In this document: positions 10,548 through 20,195 of the stretch, piece after piece
How positions within the stretch are numbered: position 1 is the first letter of the stretch
How the letters are laid out: each line of letters opens with the position of its first letter
Assembly: GCF_035222375.1 (NCBI RefSeq)
Contig: NC_085890.1
Coordinates: 1,240,001 to 1,304,000 of the forward strand
DNA length: 64,000 bases
Reading direction: 5' to 3'
Origin: Podospora pseudocomata
Lineage: Eukaryota > Ascomycota > Sordariomycetes > Sordariales > Podosporaceae
Program-made: the position numbers and the translations under genes
The notes under the pieces: generated by a model
Seen by the model: only the letters and a program-made list of their open reading frames with translations
Database searches by the model: none
Told to the model about the DNA's origin: nothing

Positions 10548-12613
10548 ATGATGAAGACCACCATCTTGCGGCACGCCGCCGCCTGCCGTGTCGCCTTGAC
10601 TGCGCGCCCCCTCCAGCTCACAGCCAGACTCTCGCCGTCGGCCTTTGCTATCGCACAAACACCCCTCAAGGCGTCGTATCGCCCCGTCAACAGCCTCCTC
10701 CGCTTCTACTCGAGCGAGTCGGCCGCTCAGCAGGAAACCGCCACCCCCGCCGGGCGCATCACCAAGTTCAGAGATCTCGAGAGCTTGGGCGTACACAATG
10801 CTCTGGTCAGGTCTATCACCGAGGGGATGAGGTATAAGGATATGACAGAGGTGCAGTCTCTGACTATCAACGCTGCTCTTGCTGGAAAGGATCTGTACGT
10901 TAGGCCTGTTGCTGAAGAATTACCCCTCCCTGAAAGATTGCTAACAAGTCTGCCTGGAAATATAGTGTTGCGCAAGCCAAGACAGGTACCGGCAAGACGC
11001 TGGCTTTCCTTGTGCCGATCCTTCAGAAGATTATTGCCGATCAGCCAGCCCTCGCTGAGGCTCGCCGCCCTGTGAAGGCCAGATCCGACGACGTTCGTGC
11101 CATCGTCATCTCCCCCACCCGTGAGCTTGCTGAGCAGATTGCGGTGGAGGCTGCCAAGATCGTCAAGGGCACCGGCATCAAGGTCCAGACTGCTGTCGGA
11201 GGAACCCAGAAGAGAATGTCGCTGCAAAAGATTCGTTACGAGGGTTGCCATTTGCTCGTCGGCACTCCTGGCCGTCTCGCTGATCTGCTCACTGACGAGT
11301 ACAGCGGCGTGGCTGCTCCCAACCTCACTGCTCTGTGCTTGGATGAAGCGGATCGCATGCTGGATGTTGGATTCGACGCCGAGCTCGACACCATTCTCAA
11401 GGCGCTCCCCAACAGAAAGGATACCCCCCGCCAGACTCTTCTCTATTCAGCCACCATGCCCAAAGACGTGGTTGGCCTCGCAAGAAAGTACATTGACCCC
11501 ACCAACTTCGAGTTCGCCCAGACCGTCAAGTCCAACGAGACCCCTACCCACGAGAGAGTGCCCCAGTTCATCGTTCCTTGCCGCAGCTTCGACACCATGC
11601 CTGCTACTCTTTTCGAGATGATCCGCACCTGGGTTGCCAAGAACCGTGACGAGCTCGAGGGCAACCCTCTGAAGATGATGGTGTTCTTGCCCACCACGGC
11701 TTCCGTCATCTCGTGGAGCGCTGCTTTCCGCCGCCTCCGTCGTGAATTCCCCGATATTCCCGAGGTTCGCGATATTCACTCCAAGTTGACCCAGCCCATC
11801 CGCACCAGGTGCGCCGAGGATTTCAGACGGGCCAAGTCTGCCATTCTCTTCTCCTCTGATGTTACCGCCAGAGGCATGGATTTCCCCAATGTCACCCACG
11901 TCGTCCAGGTCCACACTCCCAACGACCGCGATTCATACATTCACCGCATCGGTCGTACGGGCCGTGCTGGCAAGGAGGGGGAGGCTTGGCTTCTGGTTTC
12001 TGATTCCGAGGTCAGCACTGCCCGCAGCAGATTGCCCGGTCTTCCCATCAAGCGGTCCACCGACTTTGCCATTGCCTCGACTGATCTCTACGGTGCCGAG
12101 CCCGAGTCGTTCCCCGATTCTGTCAAGAGGGTTCGCGAAGCGTTTTCCAAGCTTCCCTATGAGACCATCTCAGAGTATTACAAGTCTTTCTTGGGCGGCG
12201 CTCTCCAAGGTGTGCACAAGCAGGCTGTTGTTGACGAGTTGAACACCTTCAGCAAGAATATCTTTGGCTTGGATCAGCCCCCTGGAGTTTCGCCATCGCT
12301 GATGAGGAACATGGGCCGGATTACCGGCCTTAGAGTCGCCGAGAGGGAGGAGAACAGGTTCCAACGCAGCGGGACGGGCGGTGGCTTCGGTGGCCGTGGT
12401 GGTGGCCGTGATGGTGGCTTCGGTGGCCGTGGTGGTGGTGGTGGTCGTGATGGTGGCTTTGGTGGACGTGGTGGTGGCTTTGGTGGACGTGGTGGCGGTG
12501 GGAGAGGCGGTGACAGGGGGGAGAGGAAGCCGAGAGATAACTGGGAAGCTATGGAGATGGCTGGACAGAGGGATAAGCAGCAGTCCAGAGGTGGTGGCCG
12601 TGCCACTTTCTAA
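10548..12613 (+). CDS. mss116: Mitochondrial DEAD-box RNA helicase, MSS116 type
   Basis: Exons 10548-10894 and 10966-12613 encode 664 aa. MSS116-type helicases act as RNA chaperones for splicing of mitochondrial group I and II introns and for translation. The first ~60 residues are Arg/Ala/Ser-rich with almost no acids, a mitochondrial presequence. Helicase motifs in order: AKTGTGKT (Walker A), PTRELAEQ, GTPGRLADLL, DEAD in CLDEADRML, YSATMP, DVTARGMDFP, and HRIGRTGRAG. After the helicase core comes the C-terminal extension typical of MSS116, then a Gly/Arg-rich tail from about codon 605 (FGGRGGG-type repeats), an RNA-binding RGG region. Two ATGs stand in tandem; the first is used. Confidence 0.94.
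12373..12520 (+). repeat. In-frame GGTGGC/CGTGG-type repeat coding the RGG tail
   Basis: Short imperfect repeats of GGTGG(C/T) and GG(C/A)CGTGG encode the FGGRGGG blocks of the helicase tail. Such DNA is prone to length change between strains. Confidence 0.8.
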
Positions 12614-13502
12614 ATGGTGAGCCATCATTACGGATGGGCGGTTTGGGATGACGCCAAAGCAGGAGGCGTGGATTTTTGTTCAAATCACATTCCCAGGGGC
12701 GGCTAATCATTTTGTGTTGAGTTGGGAGGGGTTCTTCCTGTGTGAATGAGAATGGGTTAGGGGAAAGATGGGTACGAAACAAAAACAGGGGGACCTGGAA
12801 CGAAGGGTGCCCCTTCATTGGATTTGACATCACAGCATTGTCCCGGAGTTTATTTTTTGCTTTTTTTCGGGTCAAAAGAATTCAAGAGAGGAGAGGGCAT
12901 TGTCTCTTCTTTTGTTGTCACTTCGATTCTCAGTCTTGAGGCATGGATGGGAAAATAGGAGAGACAATGGCTGGCAATTTATTTCGGGCACAAGGCAGGC
13001 AGGCGGGCGGGGTGGCAAAGCGGCGCATATCACATCACAGGGGAATCTCTCTTCTCTACTTTTGTTTTCTTTTGCTCATCTTTGGCTTTTGACATCTTGG
13101 GGATCTTAAGTCTTTTGGGGTTCCTGGTTTCGTGTAAATTATGGAGAACGGTGTATGTCTTGTTTATACCAAAAATTGTACGATTACGAGGTTGAATCTT
13201 GCCTGTTTTGTTGTCCATGATGTGTGGATGAAATTCTGTCCCGAGTTTTGATGTTGTATGACGCCCATCTTGGCCGAGAATCTTGGGAATATGCGGTTCG
13301 CTCTATTCGTTCTTGAAAACGTCCTGTCTATTTGGTTTTCTCCAATCCTGTACGATGTTCTGCCTTGTGATCTTCTCATCCTCTCGCTTAATTCATGTCC
13401 AATTCCTCCAATGCTTGGGGGGGTATCATATCCTGCTTTTTGTTTTTTTGTTTTCCCTTTCACTTTTCCTTCCTTCAACACCTCTCCCTCTTCCCTTTCA
13501 CA
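12614..13502. other. Convergent intergenic region between mss116 and pex7
   Basis: These 889 bp lie between two facing 3' ends and are T-rich on the plus strand near 13430-13500. I see only 3' UTR-like sequence. Confidence 0.4.
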
Positions 13503-14643
13503 TCATCTCCTCAAAAGCGTATGCGCATCCCAAACCAAAACCCTCTCATCCCACCCAACACTAGCCACCCAACCCCCCGTCCCAAAAAGACACCAGTCCA
13601 CCCCCGTGCAAAACTCGGTGTGCCTATTCATCAACCCCAACTCCTGCCCCACCCTAATGACGTTCTCCTCCTGCGGAAACGGCATCGCGCTCCCATCACT
13701 CCAAACCCTCACCGTCATGTCGTACCCCGCGCTGGCAAGCACATCCCGCGCATGCGGCGACCACTGGAGCTTCCTAACGGCAAACTCATGACCCAGCAAC
13801 ACCGCCGTCGGGCCGCCGGTCGGGTTGCGAATGTCAAACGTCCGGATGGTGCGGTCCACCCCGCCGGTGGCGATGACAGTGTCCGAGTATTTGTTCCAAT
13901 CGTGCGTGAGGGCTTCGTTCGGGATGGCACCCGCGTAGGTGGTGCCGTTGGAGAGGCGGGGGAGGATGGTGGACTGGGGTATGGAAGGGGGGGAGTGGAT
14001 CGGAATCTGGGCGACGAGGTGGTATTTTGCGTTGACAGGAGTGCGGAGGTCGAACAGGCGGAGGTGGGAATCGGAGCTGACGCAGGAGATGAGGGAGGGG
14101 TTGTGGGGGCTGAAGGAGGCCGAGTAGGTGCAGTTGCCTACGGGGAGGGTTTTGAGGCTTGCTGGGCGGGTTGGGGACCACTAGTAGTGAGACAAAGGTT
14201 AGTGGTTGATGGGATTGAAAGGGGAAGGGGAAGGGGGAACGAACGATTTTGACGGTACCATCCCATGATGAGGAGAGGAAGGTGTCTTTTGTGAGGGGGT
14301 TCCAACAGACGGAAAAGGTCTCTCGCTTGTGCTCGTGGAAGTTCATGACGGGAAATTCGGGCACGTTGAGGTCGAAGAGCTTGATGGAGCCATCGCCGCA
14401 TGCTACCGCGCATTGGTTTTCGTTGATTTCTGACCAGGCGAGGTCATACTGGGCGTCGTTTGTGTCGTAGGTTTTTTCGATGGCGATGCCCTGGGGGCCG
14501 AGACCCAAGATGAAGAGGCGGCCGTTGCCGACAATGCCGTAGTTGGAGGAGGAGGCGACCGCGAGGCGGGAGTCGTAGTAGGGGGAGTATTTGACCGAGT
14601 AAGGGTTGAAGCCCGGTGTTCGGGCTTCGAGGAGGGAGGCCAT
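13503..14643 (-). CDS. pex7: Peroxin-7, PTS2 import receptor
   Basis: WD40 receptor that binds type-2 peroxisomal targeting signals in the cytosol and brings cargo to the peroxisome with a co-receptor. Exons 14643-14245 and 14180-13503 encode 358 aa, close to the family norm. The N-terminus (ARTPGFNPYSVKYSPYYDS, then LAVASSSNYGIVGNGRL) is a strong PEX7 signature. Later repeats show CVSSDSHLRLFDLRTP, ATGGVDRTIRTFDIR, LASAGYDMTVRVWSDG and SVGWDERVLVWD. The frame stays open upstream to an ATG ending at 14706, but the ATG at 14643 is directly before the conserved region. It is divergent with the AlkB-like gene across 510 bp. Confidence 0.94.
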
Positions 14644-15153
14644 TGTGAGGGGTTGGGGCACAAGAGGGGCAATGCGCAGCAAGAGAGGCAAGCAAAGATT
14701 GGGCAAGAAAGATTAGGGGTGAAAAAGGGGTAGGTGTATGAGCAAAGCGCAATGTTTACTTCCAATTTCCAATTGTGTCGTTTGCGACAAGTTCAATGTC
14801 TCGATGAGGTTGGAGGAGGTGGGCTGCCATGTGCTGCTAAGCCGTCCGTGAAATGGTGGGGCAGATGGGCCTCGGCTTACGGTAGCTACCCCGGAACCGA
14901 CTCCCCGGGGGATTCTTTAACAGCCTCACTGATCCCTGGTTTCCCGCTGTAAGCGGTCCCGTGACAGCGCTCCCCCTGGGCGTTTGGTGCCCCACCGGTG
15001 ACACGTCCATGTTTAATCTACGCGTTACAACACCTCTTGGTTCAACGACATCATTTTGGGTTTTGGAGGGCATGCGCTTGGATATCCCGGTGGTCCTTTG
15101 ATTTACTCAAAAGTTTGCAGGCTTGGGAGACCAAGGAGCTCTCGACTGAAGCC
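14644..15153. promoter_or_regulatory. Divergent promoter region of pex7 and the AlkB-like gene
   Basis: These 510 bp between two outward-facing starts hold both promoters. No other feature is evident. Confidence 0.45.
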
Positions 15154-16776
15154 ATGGATGCCTTTGTGACCAGGCGGCCACAGAAACGCAAAACAAGCGA
15201 CGACTTTGCCGTGGAATCGCATGAAGAATCGACAGACATCAAACTGGCGATTCTAGCTTCCCTTCATCCTGATATCGAACAAGAAATGCTTCTTGATATT
15301 CTTTTAGCGCACGACGGCGATGTCCAGGCCACATCCAACACCCTCAAATCACCATCTACCCCTCGATCTGTCAAAAAGACTGCCAACAACAGAATAGCAG
15401 GACAAACATCCCTACGAGCCTTCGCTATCGACCCATCATCCGGCGAGCCATCCCCAAAGAAACCCAAAATTCTCTCCAAAAAAGGCCAAACACTACACCT
15501 CTACGACCCGCAAGACATAAGCGAGCACACCCCCTGCACCATAATCCACAACTTCCTCCCCGCCCACGAAGCCAACGAGCTTCTATCCGAACTCCTCGAA
15601 GAGTCCAAAACATTCCAAAAGGCATCCTTCAAACTATTTGACAACATCGTCTCCAGCCCCCACACCTCGGGGTTTTACGTTGGCAGTCAGAAGGAACTGC
15701 AAGAGCAGAAGGATGACTACCACTATAACGGTGGCAGGATCAGCGTAGGTTTCTGCTCTCATTTCCCCGGCTCCGCTGCTTTCATAGATTCTTACAGGAT
15801 TGTACAGGATGTCCGCACCCTGACACCAAAACTAGAAGCTGTACGGGGGCGAGTGCAAGAGACAGTCAATTCGGCAATTGAAGAGCACATTCGCACTCAT
15901 CACGGTGGTCAGAAGCCAAGACATCAGCCTTCCGAGCCTTGGTGTGCGAATGCAGCTTTTGTGAATTGTTACAATGGGCCGCAGGAGAGCGTTGGTTGGG
16001 CACGTCTGTTTTCGTTCCATTTCTCTCCACATCTTATGTCCACACCACAACCCCTGAGCGTTTCCCTGCCAACCACACCCCCTTATTCTCACTACTGTCC
16101 CCTTCACCAACAACCCTCCATTTTATTTTAGACATATGCTAATGGTTAACAGCACACCGACCAACTAACCTACCTCGGCCCCCGCCCCACAATTGCATCC
16201 CTTTCCCTAGGCGTAACCCGCGAGTTCCGCCTCCGTCGTATATCTTCTTTTCTGCCCTCTTCCACATCTGACAATCCTGATCCAAACCTCCAAGGCCAAG
16301 TCTCGCTCCCCCTCCCCCACAACTCCTTGTTGATCATGCACTCCACCACCCAAGAGGAATGGAAACACTCTGTGTCACCTTCCCCAACCCTAACCCCGCA
16401 CCCTGTGTCGGGCAATATCAGGATCAACATCACCTACCGCCACTATCGCTCTGCTTTTCACCCGAAATATACACCAAAGTGTCACTGCGGTGTGCCAGGG
16501 GTGTTGAGGGTGGTGACGAACGACACCAAGCAAGCAAACGGTGAGAGGGAGAGGAAGGAGAATCGGGGGAGGTATTTCTACATGTAAGCCCGCCTTTCCC
16601 CCTAACGTTCTTTGGCCTCCCCAAGGTGATGTGCTGATAAAAGTGATCTAAGGTGCCACGCGGGTAACGTACCCGACCCTACCAAAAAGAAGTGCGGGTG
16701 GTTTTTGTGGGGCGATTTCGACCAAGATGGAAATCCGAGGGGTCTAAATATGGCCAATCAGAGCAAGCCGGGGTGA
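15154..16776 (+). CDS. AlkB-like 2OG-Fe(II) dioxygenase with CUE and GRF domains
   Basis: Exons 15154-15999, 16153-16583 and 16653-16776 encode 466 aa. AlkB enzymes oxidatively remove alkyl groups from nucleic acids. Domain order: basic N-terminus (MDAFVTRRPQKRK), CUE-like ubiquitin-binding helices at about 29-65 (IKLAILASLHPDI), the dioxygenase fold at about 160-385, then a GRF zinc finger from Cys392 (PKCHCG, GRYFYMCHAG, KKCGWFLWGDF). Catalytic ligands look intact: H283-T-D285, distal H354, and the 2OG-binding RINITYR (372-378). Intron 1 (16000-16152) starts with GC instead of GT, and its end directly precedes the HTD codons; the phase leaves little alternative. The GRF and CUE modules suggest DNA-lesion and ubiquitin targeting. 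The last codons fall inside a tandem repeat. Substrate is unknown. Confidence 0.88.
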
Positions 16777-17470
16777 TGTCCGCCAGGGACCTCGGATCAC
16801 CAACTGCCAATATTTCATGTGTGGGAGGATCTTGACAATCGACGAATGAAAAAATGAGAGGGAGAGATGCCCGGTTTCTTGTGTGACGGATTCGATATTC
16901 GGTTTTGTAGAAGAACAAAACTGCGCCAATCGGAGATGGGGCCGGTCGGGGTGAGGTCCGTATGCTACAAGTCTTGTGGACTCTCCCCTCATGCCCAGAT
17001 TTGAATTGTAGGGATGAACAATCAACACATGAGAAAAAGCCACGACCGGTGTGATGGGGGGATTCAATTTCTGAAAAGGTTGTCCAATAAAAACAGGTCG
17101 GGTTAATGTCCGGGTGTTGATCTCTCCCAAAGCACCCGGTATGAAAAGCTCGTTTTACCATTTCTTGCCCACCACGAGCGGCCGGTGTGACATCATAACT
17201 TTTCATTTTCCAACGGCGCATGCTCCGTAAACTGATGAAGTTCCCATTGCGGATACCCGAATCGCCAATCAAATGACGCCGGTGAGAGGCCGTAGTGTAG
17301 ACTTCATATTCCGACGGCGTAACTCCGTACATTGATATGTCAATACTCGCGAATCAGAAGCAGCCGGGGTGACACCCGTAGAGTTCCTATTCTATGGTCT
17401 GTAAAAGTGGTACAAAAGGCCTGATTTATGAATGCTCACCGATTACAGCAGCCCGGGGAAAATCCGTATT
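16750..17470. repeat. Degenerate ~86-bp tandem repeat array
   Basis: A motif resembling CCAATCA-n-GCAGCCGGGGTGATGTCCG recurs with heavy divergence near 16755, 16844, 16927, 17019, 17085, 17171, 17266, 17351 and 17441. Spacings are mostly 83-95 bp with one of 66. Alternate copies resemble each other somewhat better, hinting at a ~172-bp higher-order unit. Neighbouring copies also share flanking pieces such as the ACGGCG-n-CTCCGTA-n-TGAT segments at about 17210 and 17310. The first copy overlaps the 3' end of the AlkB-like gene. Seen by eye only. Confidence 0.6.
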
Positions 17471-17740
17471 CCCCTGTCTTCTTTTCTCGTATTAGAACAA
17501 CCATGGCTACCCACTTTGATGGAGCAGATACCTAGCCAAAATAGCAAATTACGCGAGAAATGAGGAATGGTCTGTACAAGCACACGAGTCAATGTGCTTA
17601 TTATACATGTAATTTCGCATGTACATACTGTAAACACAAACAATTATTCCTTGTAGCTAATGCGCCCTCGACATGGTTTAGATTTCGGCAACAGCCCATT
17701 TCGCCTGCCTCCTAAAGTCATGGAGAACACTCTGTGAACA
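17471..17740. other. Short spacer before the HET gene 3' end
   Basis: AT-richer sequence with no gene; the repeat motif is no longer recognisable here. Confidence 0.4.
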
Positions 17741-19861
17741 TCAAATGACAAGCACATCCTCCATATCCGATTCTCTAATTTCGGCCGGAAACAAAGGTCT
17801 TGTATCCCCTCTCGCCTGCCAAAAGCGCCCGATCCGCACAGCTTCGCCCGAAGCATTCTGCCTGATCACCAATCCAAGATCAAGCACTTGGTCCGGATTT
17901 TCATCCGCGTTCCTCGCCAGAAGTAAGCAGCAAAGCCCTTCTTGTTGCCCCGTGATGATGCCTAGAGGACGCTTCGAATCCTCCACCGTATCCGCCGCCC
18001 AAGAGGCAACTGCATGATCCCCCCCTCTATCCCTATCAACTAAACCACCCCCAGAGCCATCTCGACGGCGCATAACCCGCTTCACAGCCCCCCGTAAACG
18101 CACATACCCCCTCCCTTTCTCATCCATCCCCGTCTCGACAACTTTTCCAATCCACTCAGGAAGAAGATCCTCCCCGCTAGGTCCAACGCGAGGCATCAAA
18201 GCCATCTCCTCAAAAACCCTCCCTTCCAAGCCCGCCCATGACCACGTCGGCGCCAAATACTCCCTTGTGTGCGGCCGATCACTGGGTGCATCAGTGAACC
18301 ACAAAAGTTCATCAAGCAGCTTGTCCTCCCACATCCCCCAGAGGTTTTTCCATGATGTCAGCCTCTCGATCCGCTGAATAAGACTCGACACGGCAACAAG
18401 GCGGTCGTCAAAATACGTTAGTTGACAACCAGTATAGGCCGCCCGGACAGCGCGCCACGCTGAAAACAGCGCAGTGGATGAGTCTCCCCCAGAGGAGGAG
18501 GAGGAAGAGGCTCGAATGCATTCCCTCAAGAAATCCGCCTTTGGAGAAAACCGACCAACCTCCCCCCAGGGCTTGCTCTCCGTCGCCAAGCACTCGACAC
18601 ACTCCCAAGCCAAACCCCAGGTGCCGTAGTACACCGTCCTGGGTCCCAAAATCCGCTCCTGCAGAACCCACGCGCGCGTGTGCAGCGGTAAAGGGGAGCG
18701 ATCAATCTGCAAAAACGTGTCAAGACGCTGGTGGCAATCAACGTGAAGCCCGTGAGGGAGATGGCAGATTCGAAAAGCGAGCGGGTTCCGCGGCGTGTTC
18801 TCTTTGCCGTCGGGGCTCTTTTCTGCAAAGCACCCCTGGACGGAGGAGAGGGCCGTCAAGGCGGAGATGGTGCAGACGGAATTCGCGTATATGTCACCCA
18901 TGATCTTGGATTCGTCGCGCCAGTCGGCTTTGGAGTCTTGGATGATGCAGAGGGAGTCGATCCAGATGTGTGTGTGGCCTAGCTGGCGCGTGACTCTTGC
19001 TGCCTCGCGGAAGGTTGGAGGAAGTTGGTTGAATGGGATCTGGTGTTGGAAGTCGGCGAGGTTGTCCAGGAGGAGTCGGAGGATTTTGGCCGCTCCCCAG
19101 CAGTGAGAAAGGGTGAGGTAGGGCGGTTTTGATTTGCTGAAGTTTTCTGTGAGGACGAGTCGTAGATTTAGGTTCTCATCTCCGGTGACTTGGATGAGCC
19201 GTGTCGGGTAGCCGTGGTTAGAGGTGCCGAGATTTGCCGCAAGGGCACAATCTTTATGACTTGTGACGCATTGCCTAAGCCATTCTCTTGCCAGAGCGGC
19301 CGAGACATCGTGGGAGAGAGACTTGGACAATCGTGCATTTCTGTAAATGCTGGGGTCTGGAAACATAAAAGGCGAAGCGGGCTCGGGCGGATTGTCAAGC
19401 CGTCCTTCCAAATTCCTAAAGACAGAAAGCTCCCCCATTATCTTTTCTCGAGTTTCCCCCGGATTGAGAATCCCGACTTTCAACCAGGCCCCTCCTGATC
19501 GTGAGACGAAGAGGCTGACCTGTACACTTCCAGAACCAATGTCGCTGCCTCTCAACACCCCAAAAAGCAGAGAACAGAGATGGCACCCTGATAGCGACGA
19601 AAGCTTGAGCTCAGAGAGGGAGGCATATGACCGAAAATTCTCGGTGCCCTTTTTCAGCGTCGGCAGGAGATCTGAGTTGGAAGCTGCGCTGTGGCAGGCT
19701 GTACACAAGACATGTTCTTCTGCCAGATCCGGAGATTGAGTAGCAGACATAGCATCCTGATGAGATTCCAAGCTCGAGGACGCAGGCGATTGACGAGAAA
19801 CCGTCAAGCTATTGTGAACCGAGTTGGCTATCAGAGGGTTTGTCTTGCCGGAATCCTGCAC
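17741..19861 (-). CDS. HET-domain heterokaryon incompatibility-type protein
   Basis: A single-exon 706-aa protein. HET-domain proteins mediate allorecognition cell death or innate-immunity-like responses in filamentous ascomycetes. Near the N-terminus are paired CxxC motifs (VLCTACH at 53-56, GCHLC at 93-96), as in many HET proteins. The HET core spans about 247-405: PPYLTLSHCWG, LPPTFREAARVTRQLG, HIWIDSLCIIQDS, MGDIYANSVCTISA and RAWVLQERIL. The C-terminal half has the usual APTWSWAGLEG. No NLR-type NACHT or WD repeat is attached, and the partner is unknown. Met38 is an alternative start. It lies head to head with a second, broken HET-type gene. Confidence 0.92.
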   Translation of the reverse strand: MQDSGKTNPLIANSVHNSLTVSRQSPASSSLESHQDAMSATQSPDLAEEHVLCTACHSAASNSDLLPTLKKGTENFRSYASLSELKLSSLSGCHLCSLLFGVLRGSDIGSGSVQVSLFVSRSGGAWLKVGILNPGETREKIMGELSVFRNLEGRLDNPPEPASPFMFPDPSIYRNARLSKSLSHDVSAALAREWLRQCVTSHKDCALAANLGTSNHGYPTRLIQVTGDENLNLRLVLTENFSKSKPPYLTLSHCWGAAKILRLLLDNLADFQHQIPFNQLPPTFREAARVTRQLGHTHIWIDSLCIIQDSKADWRDESKIMGDIYANSVCTISALTALSSVQGCFAEKSPDGKENTPRNPLAFRICHLPHGLHVDCHQRLDTFLQIDRSPLPLHTRAWVLQERILGPRTVYYGTWGLAWECVECLATESKPWGEVGRFSPKADFLRECIRASSSSSSGGDSSTALFSAWRAVRAAYTGCQLTYFDDRLVAVSSLIQRIERLTSWKNLWGMWEDKLLDELLWFTDAPSDRPHTREYLAPTWSWAGLEGRVFEEMALMPRVGPSGEDLLPEWIGKVVETGMDEKGRGYVRLRGAVKRVMRRRDGSGGGLVDRDRGGDHAVASWAADTVEDSKRPLGIITGQQEGLCCLLLARNADENPDQVLDLGLVIRQNASGEAVRIGRFWQARGDTRPLFPAEIRESDMEDVLVI

Positions 19862-20195
19862 CGGACCCAGCTCCGTCGTTACTGGTGGTTGAGAGCGAAA
19901 GCATGGGAAGCACCTGGGACAGGAAAGGGAGCTAGCTTAGCGGTCGACGGGCAGGTTCAAGGTGTAGGGAGAACGAACCCAAAACAACTCAAAAGTCTTG
20001 CCATATCAGGGGCATGATGCCATCACTACCTCCCATACACACGGAGATAAGATTTTTAGAGGTGGTTGAGCAGAAATGTTTCGGTTGGGTAACTGGTTGG
20101 GTACCCATCATAGCCTGGCGCGCTCCACTTTGCTATCCAACGCCTTGAAACCTACCTGGCAACAAACTGTCATCACAGTTCACCTTCCCAATATA
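19862..20195. promoter_or_regulatory. Head-to-head intergenic region between the two HET genes
   Basis: These 334 bp should carry the promoter of the intact HET gene on the minus strand and the remains of the promoter for the broken copy. Confidence 0.4.

Noticed and set aside
14644-14706. Upstream in-frame start for pex7
   Set aside because: It adds a hydrophobic N-terminus not expected of this cytosolic receptor; the ATG at 14643 fits the family.
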